A DNA stretch of 12,481 nucleotides from UBA57 sp963577725 (GTDB taxonomy: Archaea > Thermoproteota > Nitrososphaeria > Nitrososphaerales > UBA57): contig JAKZTE010000007.1 in NCBI GenBank assembly GCA_047517285.1, positions 1 to 12,481 of the forward strand, written 5' to 3'. This document shows, piece by piece, positions 1 through 6,374 of this stretch. Below the pieces are notes generated by a model that saw nothing but the letters and a program-made list of their open reading frames with translations, was not told the DNA's origin and searched no databases. Both the position numbers and the translations under genes were made by a program. Each line of letters begins with the position of its first letter. Position 1 is the first letter of the stretch.

Positions 1-972
1 AAGTTGGGCACTATTTGCTGCCGTGATCCACTTGGCTGTAAACCTCTCTATATTGGTAAAAAAGATAATTCTATTTCAATATCTACACAAAAATCCATCT
101 TACTCGATTCTAATTTCCAGGTTGAAGATTTTATCCCGGGGACTGCTATTATATTGGAAAATAATACTTTAATAAATTCTCGAAATCTCTCCAATCCGAA
201 TAATTACTCTAATTACGACGCAGATATCCTGTTGAATCTTTTGAGAACATCGATATCTTCTCGAATAGGCAATAAGAAAAGTATCGGCGTCTCATTTTCT
301 GGAGGAATTGATAGTTCAATTCTGATTTCTATAGCAAATGAATTCACTGAAATCAAGGCCTTTAACGTAAGAATGAAGGATTCACATGACTTTGAAAACG
401 CAAAAAAACTCGCTAATCTGCTCGGAATTGATCTTATTGAAATTGAACCAAATAAAGATAATATTCCTGACGATATCCCCAATATTATTTCTCTTGCTGA
501 AATTACCCGGCCTATGGACGTGAGCATTGCATTGGGTTTTTACTATGTGGCAAAAACGGCTAAAGAACATAATACGTCTACTCTTTTTGTTGGTCAACTT
601 GCCGATGAATTATTTGGCGGCTATGCTAGATATATTCGAACTCTTTCGGAAGAAAGTCCAAAATTTGTAGCAGATATGATGAATTCTGACGTACATAGTG
701 CATATACTAAAAACTTTGAACGAGATGAGAAAATTACATCGCCTTTTGTTGATTTATTTGTTCCTTATGCTTCTTTACCTATAGTTAATTTTGCATTAAA
801 CTGCCCAATAGAATATAAAATCGATGCTGCAAACGACATAAGAAAATTGATACTTCGTTCTGTTGCTAAAAAATTAAAACTTCCTGATGAGATAATATAC
901 CAAACTAAGAAAGCAATTCATTTCAGTTCTGGCATTGATAAGGTTGTTAAGAAAGCATTAAAAAATAATTAA
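1..972 (+). CDS. asnB: Asparagine synthase (glutamine-hydrolysing), 3' part; cut by left window edge
   Basis: This class of enzyme makes asparagine from aspartate, ATP and glutamine-derived ammonia. The frame is open from base 1, so the true start lies upstream; the TTG at 4 is not a credible start because it falls inside a domain. Seen: RDPLGCKPLYIG near the left edge matches the end of the N-terminal class II glutamine amidotransferase domain (family form RDxxGxKPLYY), whose catalytic Cys is outside the window. The ATP-pyrophosphatase P-loop SGGIDS is at 298-315. The second synthetase motif, GQLADELFGGY (about 589-621), has Gln where many bacterial enzymes have Gly/Glu. A C-terminal KKAIHFSSG segment fits archaeal AsnB-like proteins. 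It meets archease tail to tail: the palindrome TTAA at 969-972 supplies the stop codon of both genes. The family also contains asparagine-synthase-related proteins of unknown substrate, so the exact reaction is inferred. Confidence 0.85.
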   Translation, partial: KLGTICCRDPLGCKPLYIGKKDNSISISTQKSILLDSNFQVEDFIPGTAIILENNTLINSRNLSNPNNYSNYDADILLNLLRTSISSRIGNKKSIGVSFSGGIDSSILISIANEFTEIKAFNVRMKDSHDFENAKKLANLLGIDLIEIEPNKDNIPDDIPNIISLAEITRPMDVSIALGFYYVAKTAKEHNTSTLFVGQLADELFGGYARYIRTLSEESPKFVADMMNSDVHSAYTKNFERDEKITSPFVDLFVPYASLPIVNFALNCPIEYKIDAANDIRKLILRSVAKKLKLPDEIIYQTKKAIHFSSGIDKVVKKALKNN

Positions 973-1400
973 ATATCTAGTATCATTGTGGCTTTCCATC
1001 CGCTATCTTCTTTTGTTAAACTAAATTTGTGTAGTGTTACCGCTTTTACATCTGCACATAGCTCGTGTTTTTTATAATCAATATGTTCCCCTTTTGCTAT
1101 TGCATACAACTCATATTTCTCATCTAATTCCTTAATATTAATATTGAATTCACTAAATATTAGTTGATTTGCATCTTTTTCTATTACTAATTGTTCTAAA
1201 AATTCAAATAATAACATATCTATCTCCTTTGATTCAACTTTGAATTCTATTTTCTTCTTAATATTTATACTTTCTAAATTGTCAACCATGGTATTTGTTA
1301 ATGCTTTTCCTGAATCAATAAAAATTCCTTCTAATGAATCTGAATAAACCTCTATTGCTGCATCGGCTATTGATATGTCGTCTTTATATATATACGGCAA
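969..1400 (-). CDS. Archease, RtcB RNA-ligase activator
   Basis: Archease promotes guanylylation and turnover of the RNA ligase RtcB and binds a catalytic metal ion. The 143-aa length is normal for the family. Seen: a short beta-strand-rich protein with an N-terminal segment aligning to the family YxFxDHTADxxIEV motif, a central acidic helix region, VKAVTLHKF (about residues 118-126) and a C-terminal LDI end. Asp13, Lys119 and Asp142 correspond to the conserved acidic/lysine cluster. The normally conserved His of HTAD is Ser10 here (ISIAD). The start is TTG at 1400, two bases after the rtcB stop (TAA), so the gene is very probably cotranscribed and translationally coupled with rtcB. I see no strong Shine-Dalgarno sequence. 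The gene context strongly supports the call. Confidence 0.9.
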   Translation of the reverse strand: MPYIYKDDISIADAAIEVYSDSLEGIFIDSGKALTNTMVDNLESINIKKKIEFKVESKEIDMLLFEFLEQLVIEKDANQLIFSEFNINIKELDEKYELYAIAKGEHIDYKKHELCADVKAVTLHKFSLTKEDSGWKATMILDI

Positions 1401-1402
1401 TA

Positions 1403-2863
1403 TTATCCCTTGACATTGCCTATAGGGATTAACCTTACTACACGTTTTGAGATTTTTGCATTTACTGTTGCATCTACTACATCATCAATATTTTTATACG
1501 CATCTCCAGCTTCTTCTGCAAGTCCTGTATATGAAACCGATTTAACATAAATCCCCCTTTTTAACATATCTTTATACAATGTCTCTCCTCTAAACATTCT
1601 CTTTGCTTTAGTTCTACTCATAATTCTTCCACTTCCATGTGCAGTGCTGGCAAATGTTTCTTTATGCGCTTCTTTTGTTCCCAATAAAAGATATGACCCT
1701 GTTTCCATACTTCCTCCAATAATTACAGGTTGACCTATATTCCTATATTTTAATGGAATTTCTGATCTTCCAGGACCAAATGCACGTGTTGCTCCTTTTC
1801 TATGAATTATCATCTTTCTATTCTTTCCATCAACTTCATGCTCCTCAACTTTTGCTGTGTTATGAGCTACATCATAAACCATTGATAGACCTAATTTCTC
1901 CGGTTCAGTTTTGAATACTGTTGAAAACACCTCCCTAATTCTGTGTAAAATAGTTTGTCTATTTACAAATGACATATTTATTGCACATTGCATGGCGGAA
2001 AAATAGTCTTGACCTTCTTGTGATTGAAATGGCGCGCATGCAAGTTCTCTATCTAAAATTTTTATATTATATTTACTTTCCATTACCCCGAGAAATTTTT
2101 TTAAATAATCTGTCGCAACTTGATGACCAAATCCTCTACTTCCACAATGGAACATGATTACTACTTGATTTGGAAATATTCCTACTGTCTTTGCGGCTTT
2201 TTCATCAAATATGTATTCTGGTTTTACTACTTGTATCTCAAGATAATGATTCCCTGATCCTAGTGTTCCTATCTGTCTTAATCCTCTTTTTATTGCCACA
2301 TCACTGACCTTTTCTGCACTGGCACCTTTCATTATGCCACTTTCTTCTGTATTTTCTAGATCTTCTTCCCAACCATATCCATTTTCCACACACCATGTAG
2401 ATCCCATCTCTGTTATGTCTCTGAACTCTGATTTGTTAATTTTTACAAACCCTGCTCCTCCTACTCCTGCAGGAACTTTGTTAAATAATTGATCAACAAG
2501 TTCTCTAAGTTTTGGTTTAACATCATTGTATGTTAAATTTGTTAAAACTAATCTCATTCCACAATTAATATCGAATCCTATTCCACCGGGAGAAATTACA
2601 CCTTCTTTCAAATCCATCGCTGCCACTCCTCCTATAGGAAAACCATATCCGCTATGCGCATCAGGCATTGTGTATGCATAATTAATTATTCCCGGTAAAG
2701 TTGCTACATTGGTGATTTGATCAATGACTTGGTGGTCCATTAATTTTAATAATTGTTTTGTTGCATAAATTCGAACAGGGACGTTCATACCTTGTTTGTA
2801 ACTGGCAGGTATCTCCCAAATCGTATCTGATTTCTTTTTCACTATATTAATAATGTCATTCAT
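1403..2863 (-). CDS. rtcB: tRNA-splicing/RNA ligase RtcB (3'-phosphate/5'-OH ligase)
   Basis: RtcB joins RNA 2',3'-cyclic phosphate or 3'-phosphate ends to 5'-OH ends using GTP and Mn2+, as in archaeal tRNA splicing and RNA repair. The 486-aa length matches archaeal RtcB. All signature residues are visible: the metal-binding GFDINCG segment (Asp98, Cys101), GTLGSGNHYLE (Asn205, His206), FHCGSRGFGHQ (His239), DVAHNTAKVEEH (His334), HRKGATRAFGPG (about 354-365), and the guanylylated histidine His409 in STAHGSGR. The protein ends with the conserved VKG (Lys485), which contacts the guanine nucleotide in characterised family members. Residue 388 is Glu-Thr-Gly in GGSMETGSY where many homologues have GTA/GTC. 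No intein or disruption is seen. ATG at 2863 is the start. It heads an rtcB-archease operon transcribed leftward and lies divergent from the DUF167 gene, with a TATA-like element in the short gap. Confidence 0.97.
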   Translation of the reverse strand: MNDIINIVKKKSDTIWEIPASYKQGMNVPVRIYATKQLLKLMDHQVIDQITNVATLPGIINYAYTMPDAHSGYGFPIGGVAAMDLKEGVISPGGIGFDINCGMRLVLTNLTYNDVKPKLRELVDQLFNKVPAGVGGAGFVKINKSEFRDITEMGSTWCVENGYGWEEDLENTEESGIMKGASAEKVSDVAIKRGLRQIGTLGSGNHYLEIQVVKPEYIFDEKAAKTVGIFPNQVVIMFHCGSRGFGHQVATDYLKKFLGVMESKYNIKILDRELACAPFQSQEGQDYFSAMQCAINMSFVNRQTILHRIREVFSTVFKTEPEKLGLSMVYDVAHNTAKVEEHEVDGKNRKMIIHRKGATRAFGPGRSEIPLKYRNIGQPVIIGGSMETGSYLLLGTKEAHKETFASTAHGSGRIMSRTKAKRMFRGETLYKDMLKRGIYVKSVSYTGLAEEAGDAYKNIDDVVDATVNAKISKRVVRLIPIGNVKG

Positions 2864-2878
2864 GTTCTTTCTATTTTA

Positions 2879-2890
2879 ATTTATTAAAAT
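2879..2890. promoter_or_regulatory. Shared TATA-like element between rtcB and the DUF167 gene
   Basis: The AT-rich segment around ATTTATTAAAAT can be read as a TATA box on both strands. Its centre lies about 22 nt upstream of the rtcB ATG (2863) and about 25 nt upstream of the ATG at 2910. That is the expected spacing for leaderless archaeal transcripts on the plus strand and slightly short for rtcB. The assignment is by pattern only. Confidence 0.4.
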
Positions 2891-2909
2891 GCTATTTAAT
2901 TATATCATA

Positions 2910-3170
2910 ATGGACAATAATCATCTTATTATTCAAATAAATGTAAAAACTGGCCTTCAAGATAATTATCTAAAATTCGAAGACGGACAAATCATTCTTG
3001 GTATAAAATCCCTTCCGCTGAAGAATAAAGCAAATCTTGAAGTAATAAAAATACTTTCTAAACTTTTTAGTGTAGATGATATTGATATTATAATCATTCA
3101 GGGTATGTCGAATAATATCAAAACTATAAAAATTATTAATCCTAAATTTATTCCTAATGAAATACTGTAG
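2910..3170 (+). CDS. DUF167 / YggU-family small protein
   Basis: This is a small conserved protein of uncertain function. Seen: a first beta strand (HLIIQINVKTG), then the family hallmark LPLKNKANLEVIKIL (family form apPxxGkANxelixlLa), and a second hallmark VDDIDIIIIQGMSNNIKTIKI (family form v.iv.G..sr.K.v.i). An ATG at 2889 is also in frame and would add seven residues (MLFNYII). I prefer ATG at 2910: it gives the usual DUF167 N-terminus and places the TATA-like element at the canonical distance, whereas the 2889 start would overlap that element. The usual PxxG is PLKN here, so the loop is altered. It ends three bases before the stop of the convergent PAC2 gene. Confidence 0.8.
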   Translation: MDNNHLIIQINVKTGLQDNYLKFEDGQIILGIKSLPLKNKANLEVIKILSKLFSVDDIDIIIIQGMSNNIKTIKIINPKFIPNEIL

Positions 3171-3173
3171 TTG

Positions 3174-3932
3174 TTAATTAATATATTGAGAACTATTATC
3201 TCTGTTAGAGTATTCTATTCCTTCTGTCTTTGATTTCATGCCTTCTACTTGATTCATTAATTCATTTGATTCATTTATTTTATTTGTTAATTTTTCTAGA
3301 TTTATATCCATCTTTAATATTTTATCCAATGATTCTAAAATAACTCTTGCTGAATTGTGGTCAATCGTATATCCTGATGTCTCACCTAATAATGAATATC
3401 CTTCTATGCCTCTCATTTTTGCAGTTCCAATTAATATCCCATTCATTCCGGTTATCATTCCTTGATTCATGATGTTGATTCCATATTTATTCAATGTTTT
3501 AACATATTTCTTTTTTGTTGCCGCTCCAAAAACTCTTGGTTCCTTCACAAATTCTCCTGTTATATACGCTGCCAGCGTAAATATTTTTTTTATACCTAAA
3601 TTTTGCGCATATTCTAGAATTTTTTCTGCAATAATATAGTTTCCACGTTCAGTGATTGGCTGTGTATCACCTGTTAAAATTAATATATCATTCTTTGGTT
3701 TTTTTGTTTCTATATGATAAATCGTATTCGACATATTTTCTATTATTCCATTGTTTGTAGATATTTGCGGTGGAAATAAATCACTTTGTATTTCACATAT
3801 TGTAGTCGTTTCATATTCATTTAACAGATGATCTACTGCCAATTTTCCTACATATCCACTACCGGGTATTCCACAAATTAATACTGGATTGATGAATTCT
3901 CTCTTTTTTAATGTTTTTATTCTAATATCCAT
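3174..3932 (-). CDS. PAC2-family protein (proteasome assembly chaperone-like)
   Basis: Archaeal members of the PAC2 family (PbaA/PbaB-like) are related to eukaryotic proteasome assembly chaperones PAC1/PAC2 and some bind the 20S proteasome. Seen over 252 aa: an N-terminal strand followed by the glycine-rich loop GIPGSGYVGKLAVDHL (about residues 21-36), DLFPPQ, a central DILILTGDTQP strand-loop, a second Gly-rich region GMITGMNGILIGTA and GYSLLGETSGY. The tail from about residue 210 is polar and Asn/Glu/Lys-rich with coiled-coil character and probably extends from the fold. The C-terminus reads QYIN, so it lacks a canonical HbYX proteasome-docking end (the Tyr is third from last). ATG at 3932 is the start; the gene is divergent from the glutamate synthase operon. 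Family membership is strong, but a proteasome role is inferred. Confidence 0.85.
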   Translation of the reverse strand: MDIRIKTLKKREFINPVLICGIPGSGYVGKLAVDHLLNEYETTTICEIQSDLFPPQISTNNGIIENMSNTIYHIETKKPKNDILILTGDTQPITERGNYIIAEKILEYAQNLGIKKIFTLAAYITGEFVKEPRVFGAATKKKYVKTLNKYGINIMNQGMITGMNGILIGTAKMRGIEGYSLLGETSGYTIDHNSARVILESLDKILKMDINLEKLTNKINESNELMNQVEGMKSKTEGIEYSNRDNSSQYIN

Positions 3933-3956
3933 TTAACGATTATTTCTTTGGTCTGA

Positions 3957-3965
3957 TTTATTAAG
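3957..3965. promoter_or_regulatory. Probable bidirectional TATA box (PAC2 gene / glutamate synthase operon)
   Basis: TTTATTAAG is centred at about 3961. It lies about 26 nt upstream of the GTG start at 3987 on the plus strand and about 28 nt upstream of the PAC2 ATG at 3932 on the minus strand. Both distances fit leaderless archaeal transcripts. The gap is only 54 bases, so both genes probably depend on this one element. Confidence 0.45.
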
Positions 3966-3986
3966 AACTTTTCTGACATTATTATT

Positions 3987-6374
3987 GTGTCAATTAAATC
4001 TGTTCAAGAAGTATCTACATTCGTTCGCATGCCTAAACCTAAGCAGAAAGAGTTTTGGGACAACCGACGTATAGAACATCTTCGTGAATTAGCTACTACC
4101 GGAAAAGCCGCATATTTATGGGAGAACCATTCAGATAGTTCTCGAATATTGGACCGTCTTGCTTTTTCTGCTATAGATCCACAGAAATCTAACGATGAAT
4201 TTAAGAAAATCCATAATGATTCATCTTTGATCAAAAATATCGATACTACTACAAAATTGGCATATGGAAGAATTGGTTTGTCTGCTCCGTTATATTTAGG
4301 AGATATGTCATTTGGAGCATTGAGTGGAGTTCCTAATATTGCATTAGCACGTGCTTCTGATGCAACTGGCGTTATTAATGGAACTGGCGAAGGCGGATTA
4401 CATCCTGATGTTGCGGCTTGTAAAAATATAACTGTTCAATGGGCTTCAGGAAGATTTGGTGTAGATATCGATGTATTAAAAACTGGACGAGGAATTGTAA
4501 TTAAAATTGGACAAGGTGCAAAACCTGGTATTGGCGGACACTTGCCTGGTTCCAAAGTTACAGGTCCAATTTCTCGCGCTCGTAGAATTCCTATTGGAAA
4601 AGACGCAGTATCTCCAGCTCCGCATCATGATATTTATTCTATCGAAGATTTAGGCCAAAGAATTTGGGCCTTGAAAGAAGCTACTGGTAAACCTGTTTTT
4701 GTTAAGATTGGTTGTACAAATTACGTTCCATATATTGCCTCTGGCGTTGCAGCCATGGGCGCTGATGGAATTATAATTGACGGTGCTGGCGCAGGTACTG
4801 GAGCTGCTCCATCTGTGATTCGTGATAATGTTGGACTTCCTATTGATTTAGTTGTTTCGTGGGTGGATCGTATCCTGAAAAAACAAAATCTCCGTAATGG
4901 ATTTTCTGTTATTGCCGCAGGTGGTGTGAGTAATGCAGAAGATACCGCTAAATTATTAGCTTTAGGAGCAGATTGCGTTAGTACAGGAACTGCCACATTA
5001 GTTGGTTTGGGTTGTTTAATGGTGCATAAATGCCATATTGGTTTTTGTCCTGCACTTCTTACAAATAAACTAGTCGACGACCCTACAAAAGTTCTTTCAC
5101 TTGACAAATCAGTAGAATGGACCTCTAAAATGATCTTTGGTTGGATTGAGGAATTCAAATGGATTTTACGAGAATTGAATCTTAACTCTGCATCTGAATT
5201 AGTTGGACGACGAGATTTACTTCGTGGTTACAACATGCACGAAGAAACCGCAGATATTTTAGGTGTAGAACTTGATCATTCTTCTAAATCATTAGTTGGA
5301 CCTCAACCTATACAAAAACACATATCCGAAGATGAATACTGGACTCCTATTCTACAAGGAGAACTTCGCGAATTATCTGGCAGTGCCGGTCGTAATCCTG
5401 GCGAAGCAGTAATTACAAGTATGGGAACTATTACTGCTCCTTTTGTAGATCAACCTCGTTCTGTATGTGATTGGATTCGTTCAGATGGCGCTCAAGTTAC
5501 TCGTCCAAGTATTGATCCTTATAGAGAAGAAATCGAAACATCTACTTATTTAGCTAACGGAGATATTAGATTGTCTAATCCGATTTATCTCGGTAGACTT
5601 AACGAAGAAGGTTCAATACAAAATATATTCTCTGAAGTATCTTCTTCTATGGGCCTATTATTTAATTCTCAGAAATTAATTGACGAATCCAAAACATCAT
5701 TGAATTCATCTTTATTGATACCCTATTCTGAATTTTTACATAATAATAAATCTGGAGTGAGATGCATAACCATTGATTACAACGAAATCGATAAAATCGA
5801 GAAATTATCCGGGCATGATGTACATATCATGGTTAGATTTCCATCAAATGAACAAACGATTAAGTCGATTTCATCTATAATTGATAAAAATATATCTGGA
5901 ATAATTGTTGATTGGGATCTAGATATAAATAACGATACTCTTGATCTTGCTATTTGTACTTCTGAAGTTGATAACATACTAAGAAATACTCCATTAAAAA
6001 CAAGTATTGCTAGAAATAAAATTAATCTATTAGTTGAGGGAAGTCGTATTCGTGGAGCTGCCGATATATTCAAATTAATTGGATTAGGCGCAGATGCCGT
6101 TGGAATAAGTAAAGCTGCGTTATTATCTATAAATTATGATCCAAAGAAGTTTCGTAATGATAGTAATGAATCTAATTTCGACCAAGATAAAACAAGAGAA
6201 AAATTAGAATATACCATTCTTGCATTACAAAAAGAAATAAAATTATTGGCAGGCGCAGCAGGAATTAGTTCCACTCAAAATTCATTATTAGGTAATCGAG
6301 AATTATTCCGTTCAGTTGATTTGGATCCAGTGATAAGAAAAAGACTTGGAATAAAAGCAGGAGGGGCTCCTTGA
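3987..6374 (+). CDS. GltS-like FMN/Fe-S glutamate synthase domain protein with a degenerate second copy
   Basis: The GltS domain uses FMN and a 3Fe-4S cluster to convert 2-oxoglutarate plus glutamine-derived ammonia to glutamate. Residues about 20-425 form a complete GltS-type TIM barrel: LSAPLYLGDMSFGALS (98-113), GGHLPGSKV, the active-site PHHDIYSIEDL (from 212), GIIIDGAGAGTGAAP (from 261), GGVSNAEDTAKLLALGADC (312-330) and the 3Fe-4S cysteines Cys343, Cys349 and Cys354 (Cx5Cx4C). Residues about 450-795 repeat this layout: EYWTP against EFWDN, LSNPIYLG (529-536), GIIVDW (638-643), EGSRIRGAADIFKLIGLGAD (684-703) and LLGNRELFR (767-775) against LVGRRDLLR (405-413). This half lacks PHHD, the glycine-rich phosphate loop and all three cysteines. 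The GTG start at 3987 fits a TATA box 26 nt upstream; ATG at 4029 is an alternative. The stop overlaps the next start. Related N-methylglutamate or glx-type synthases are possible alternatives. Confidence 0.9.
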   Translation: MSIKSVQEVSTFVRMPKPKQKEFWDNRRIEHLRELATTGKAAYLWENHSDSSRILDRLAFSAIDPQKSNDEFKKIHNDSSLIKNIDTTTKLAYGRIGLSAPLYLGDMSFGALSGVPNIALARASDATGVINGTGEGGLHPDVAACKNITVQWASGRFGVDIDVLKTGRGIVIKIGQGAKPGIGGHLPGSKVTGPISRARRIPIGKDAVSPAPHHDIYSIEDLGQRIWALKEATGKPVFVKIGCTNYVPYIASGVAAMGADGIIIDGAGAGTGAAPSVIRDNVGLPIDLVVSWVDRILKKQNLRNGFSVIAAGGVSNAEDTAKLLALGADCVSTGTATLVGLGCLMVHKCHIGFCPALLTNKLVDDPTKVLSLDKSVEWTSKMIFGWIEEFKWILRELNLNSASELVGRRDLLRGYNMHEETADILGVELDHSSKSLVGPQPIQKHISEDEYWTPILQGELRELSGSAGRNPGEAVITSMGTITAPFVDQPRSVCDWIRSDGAQVTRPSIDPYREEIETSTYLANGDIRLSNPIYLGRLNEEGSIQNIFSEVSSSMGLLFNSQKLIDESKTSLNSSLLIPYSEFLHNNKSGVRCITIDYNEIDKIEKLSGHDVHIMVRFPSNEQTIKSISSIIDKNISGIIVDWDLDINNDTLDLAICTSEVDNILRNTPLKTSIARNKINLLVEGSRIRGAADIFKLIGLGADAVGISKAALLSINYDPKKFRNDSNESNFDQDKTREKLEYTILALQKEIKLLAGAAGISSTQNSLLGNRELFRSVDLDPVIRKRLGIKAGGAP
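6359..6364 (+). promoter_or_regulatory. Strong Shine-Dalgarno site for the internal operon gene
   Basis: AGGAGG lies six bases upstream of the TTG at 6371 and is the clearest Shine-Dalgarno sequence in the window. It supports TTG 6371 as the start. It lies inside the last codons of the upstream gene, whose stop (6372-6374) overlaps the start as TTGA, which points to translational coupling. GGAG (6360-6363) can also pair with CTCC (6367-6370) across three G residues, a small hairpin that could mask the site. Confidence 0.7.

Noticed and set aside
1969..2157. Short plus-strand frame inside rtcB
   Set aside because: It overlaps catalytic RtcB sequence and has no independent signal or family resemblance.
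4721..5158. 145-codon open frame on the minus strand inside the FMN synthase gene
   Set aside because: It mirrors the most conserved GltS region (GAGAGTGA and Fe-S cluster). The translation is Pro/Ala/Ser-rich with no promoter or family match.
5330..6374. Possibility that the C-terminal half of the FMN synthase is a separate gene or a frameshifted pseudogene
   Set aside because: The frame is continuous with the active half, there is no internal promoter or start signal, and segment order is preserved. It reads as a fused degenerate domain.
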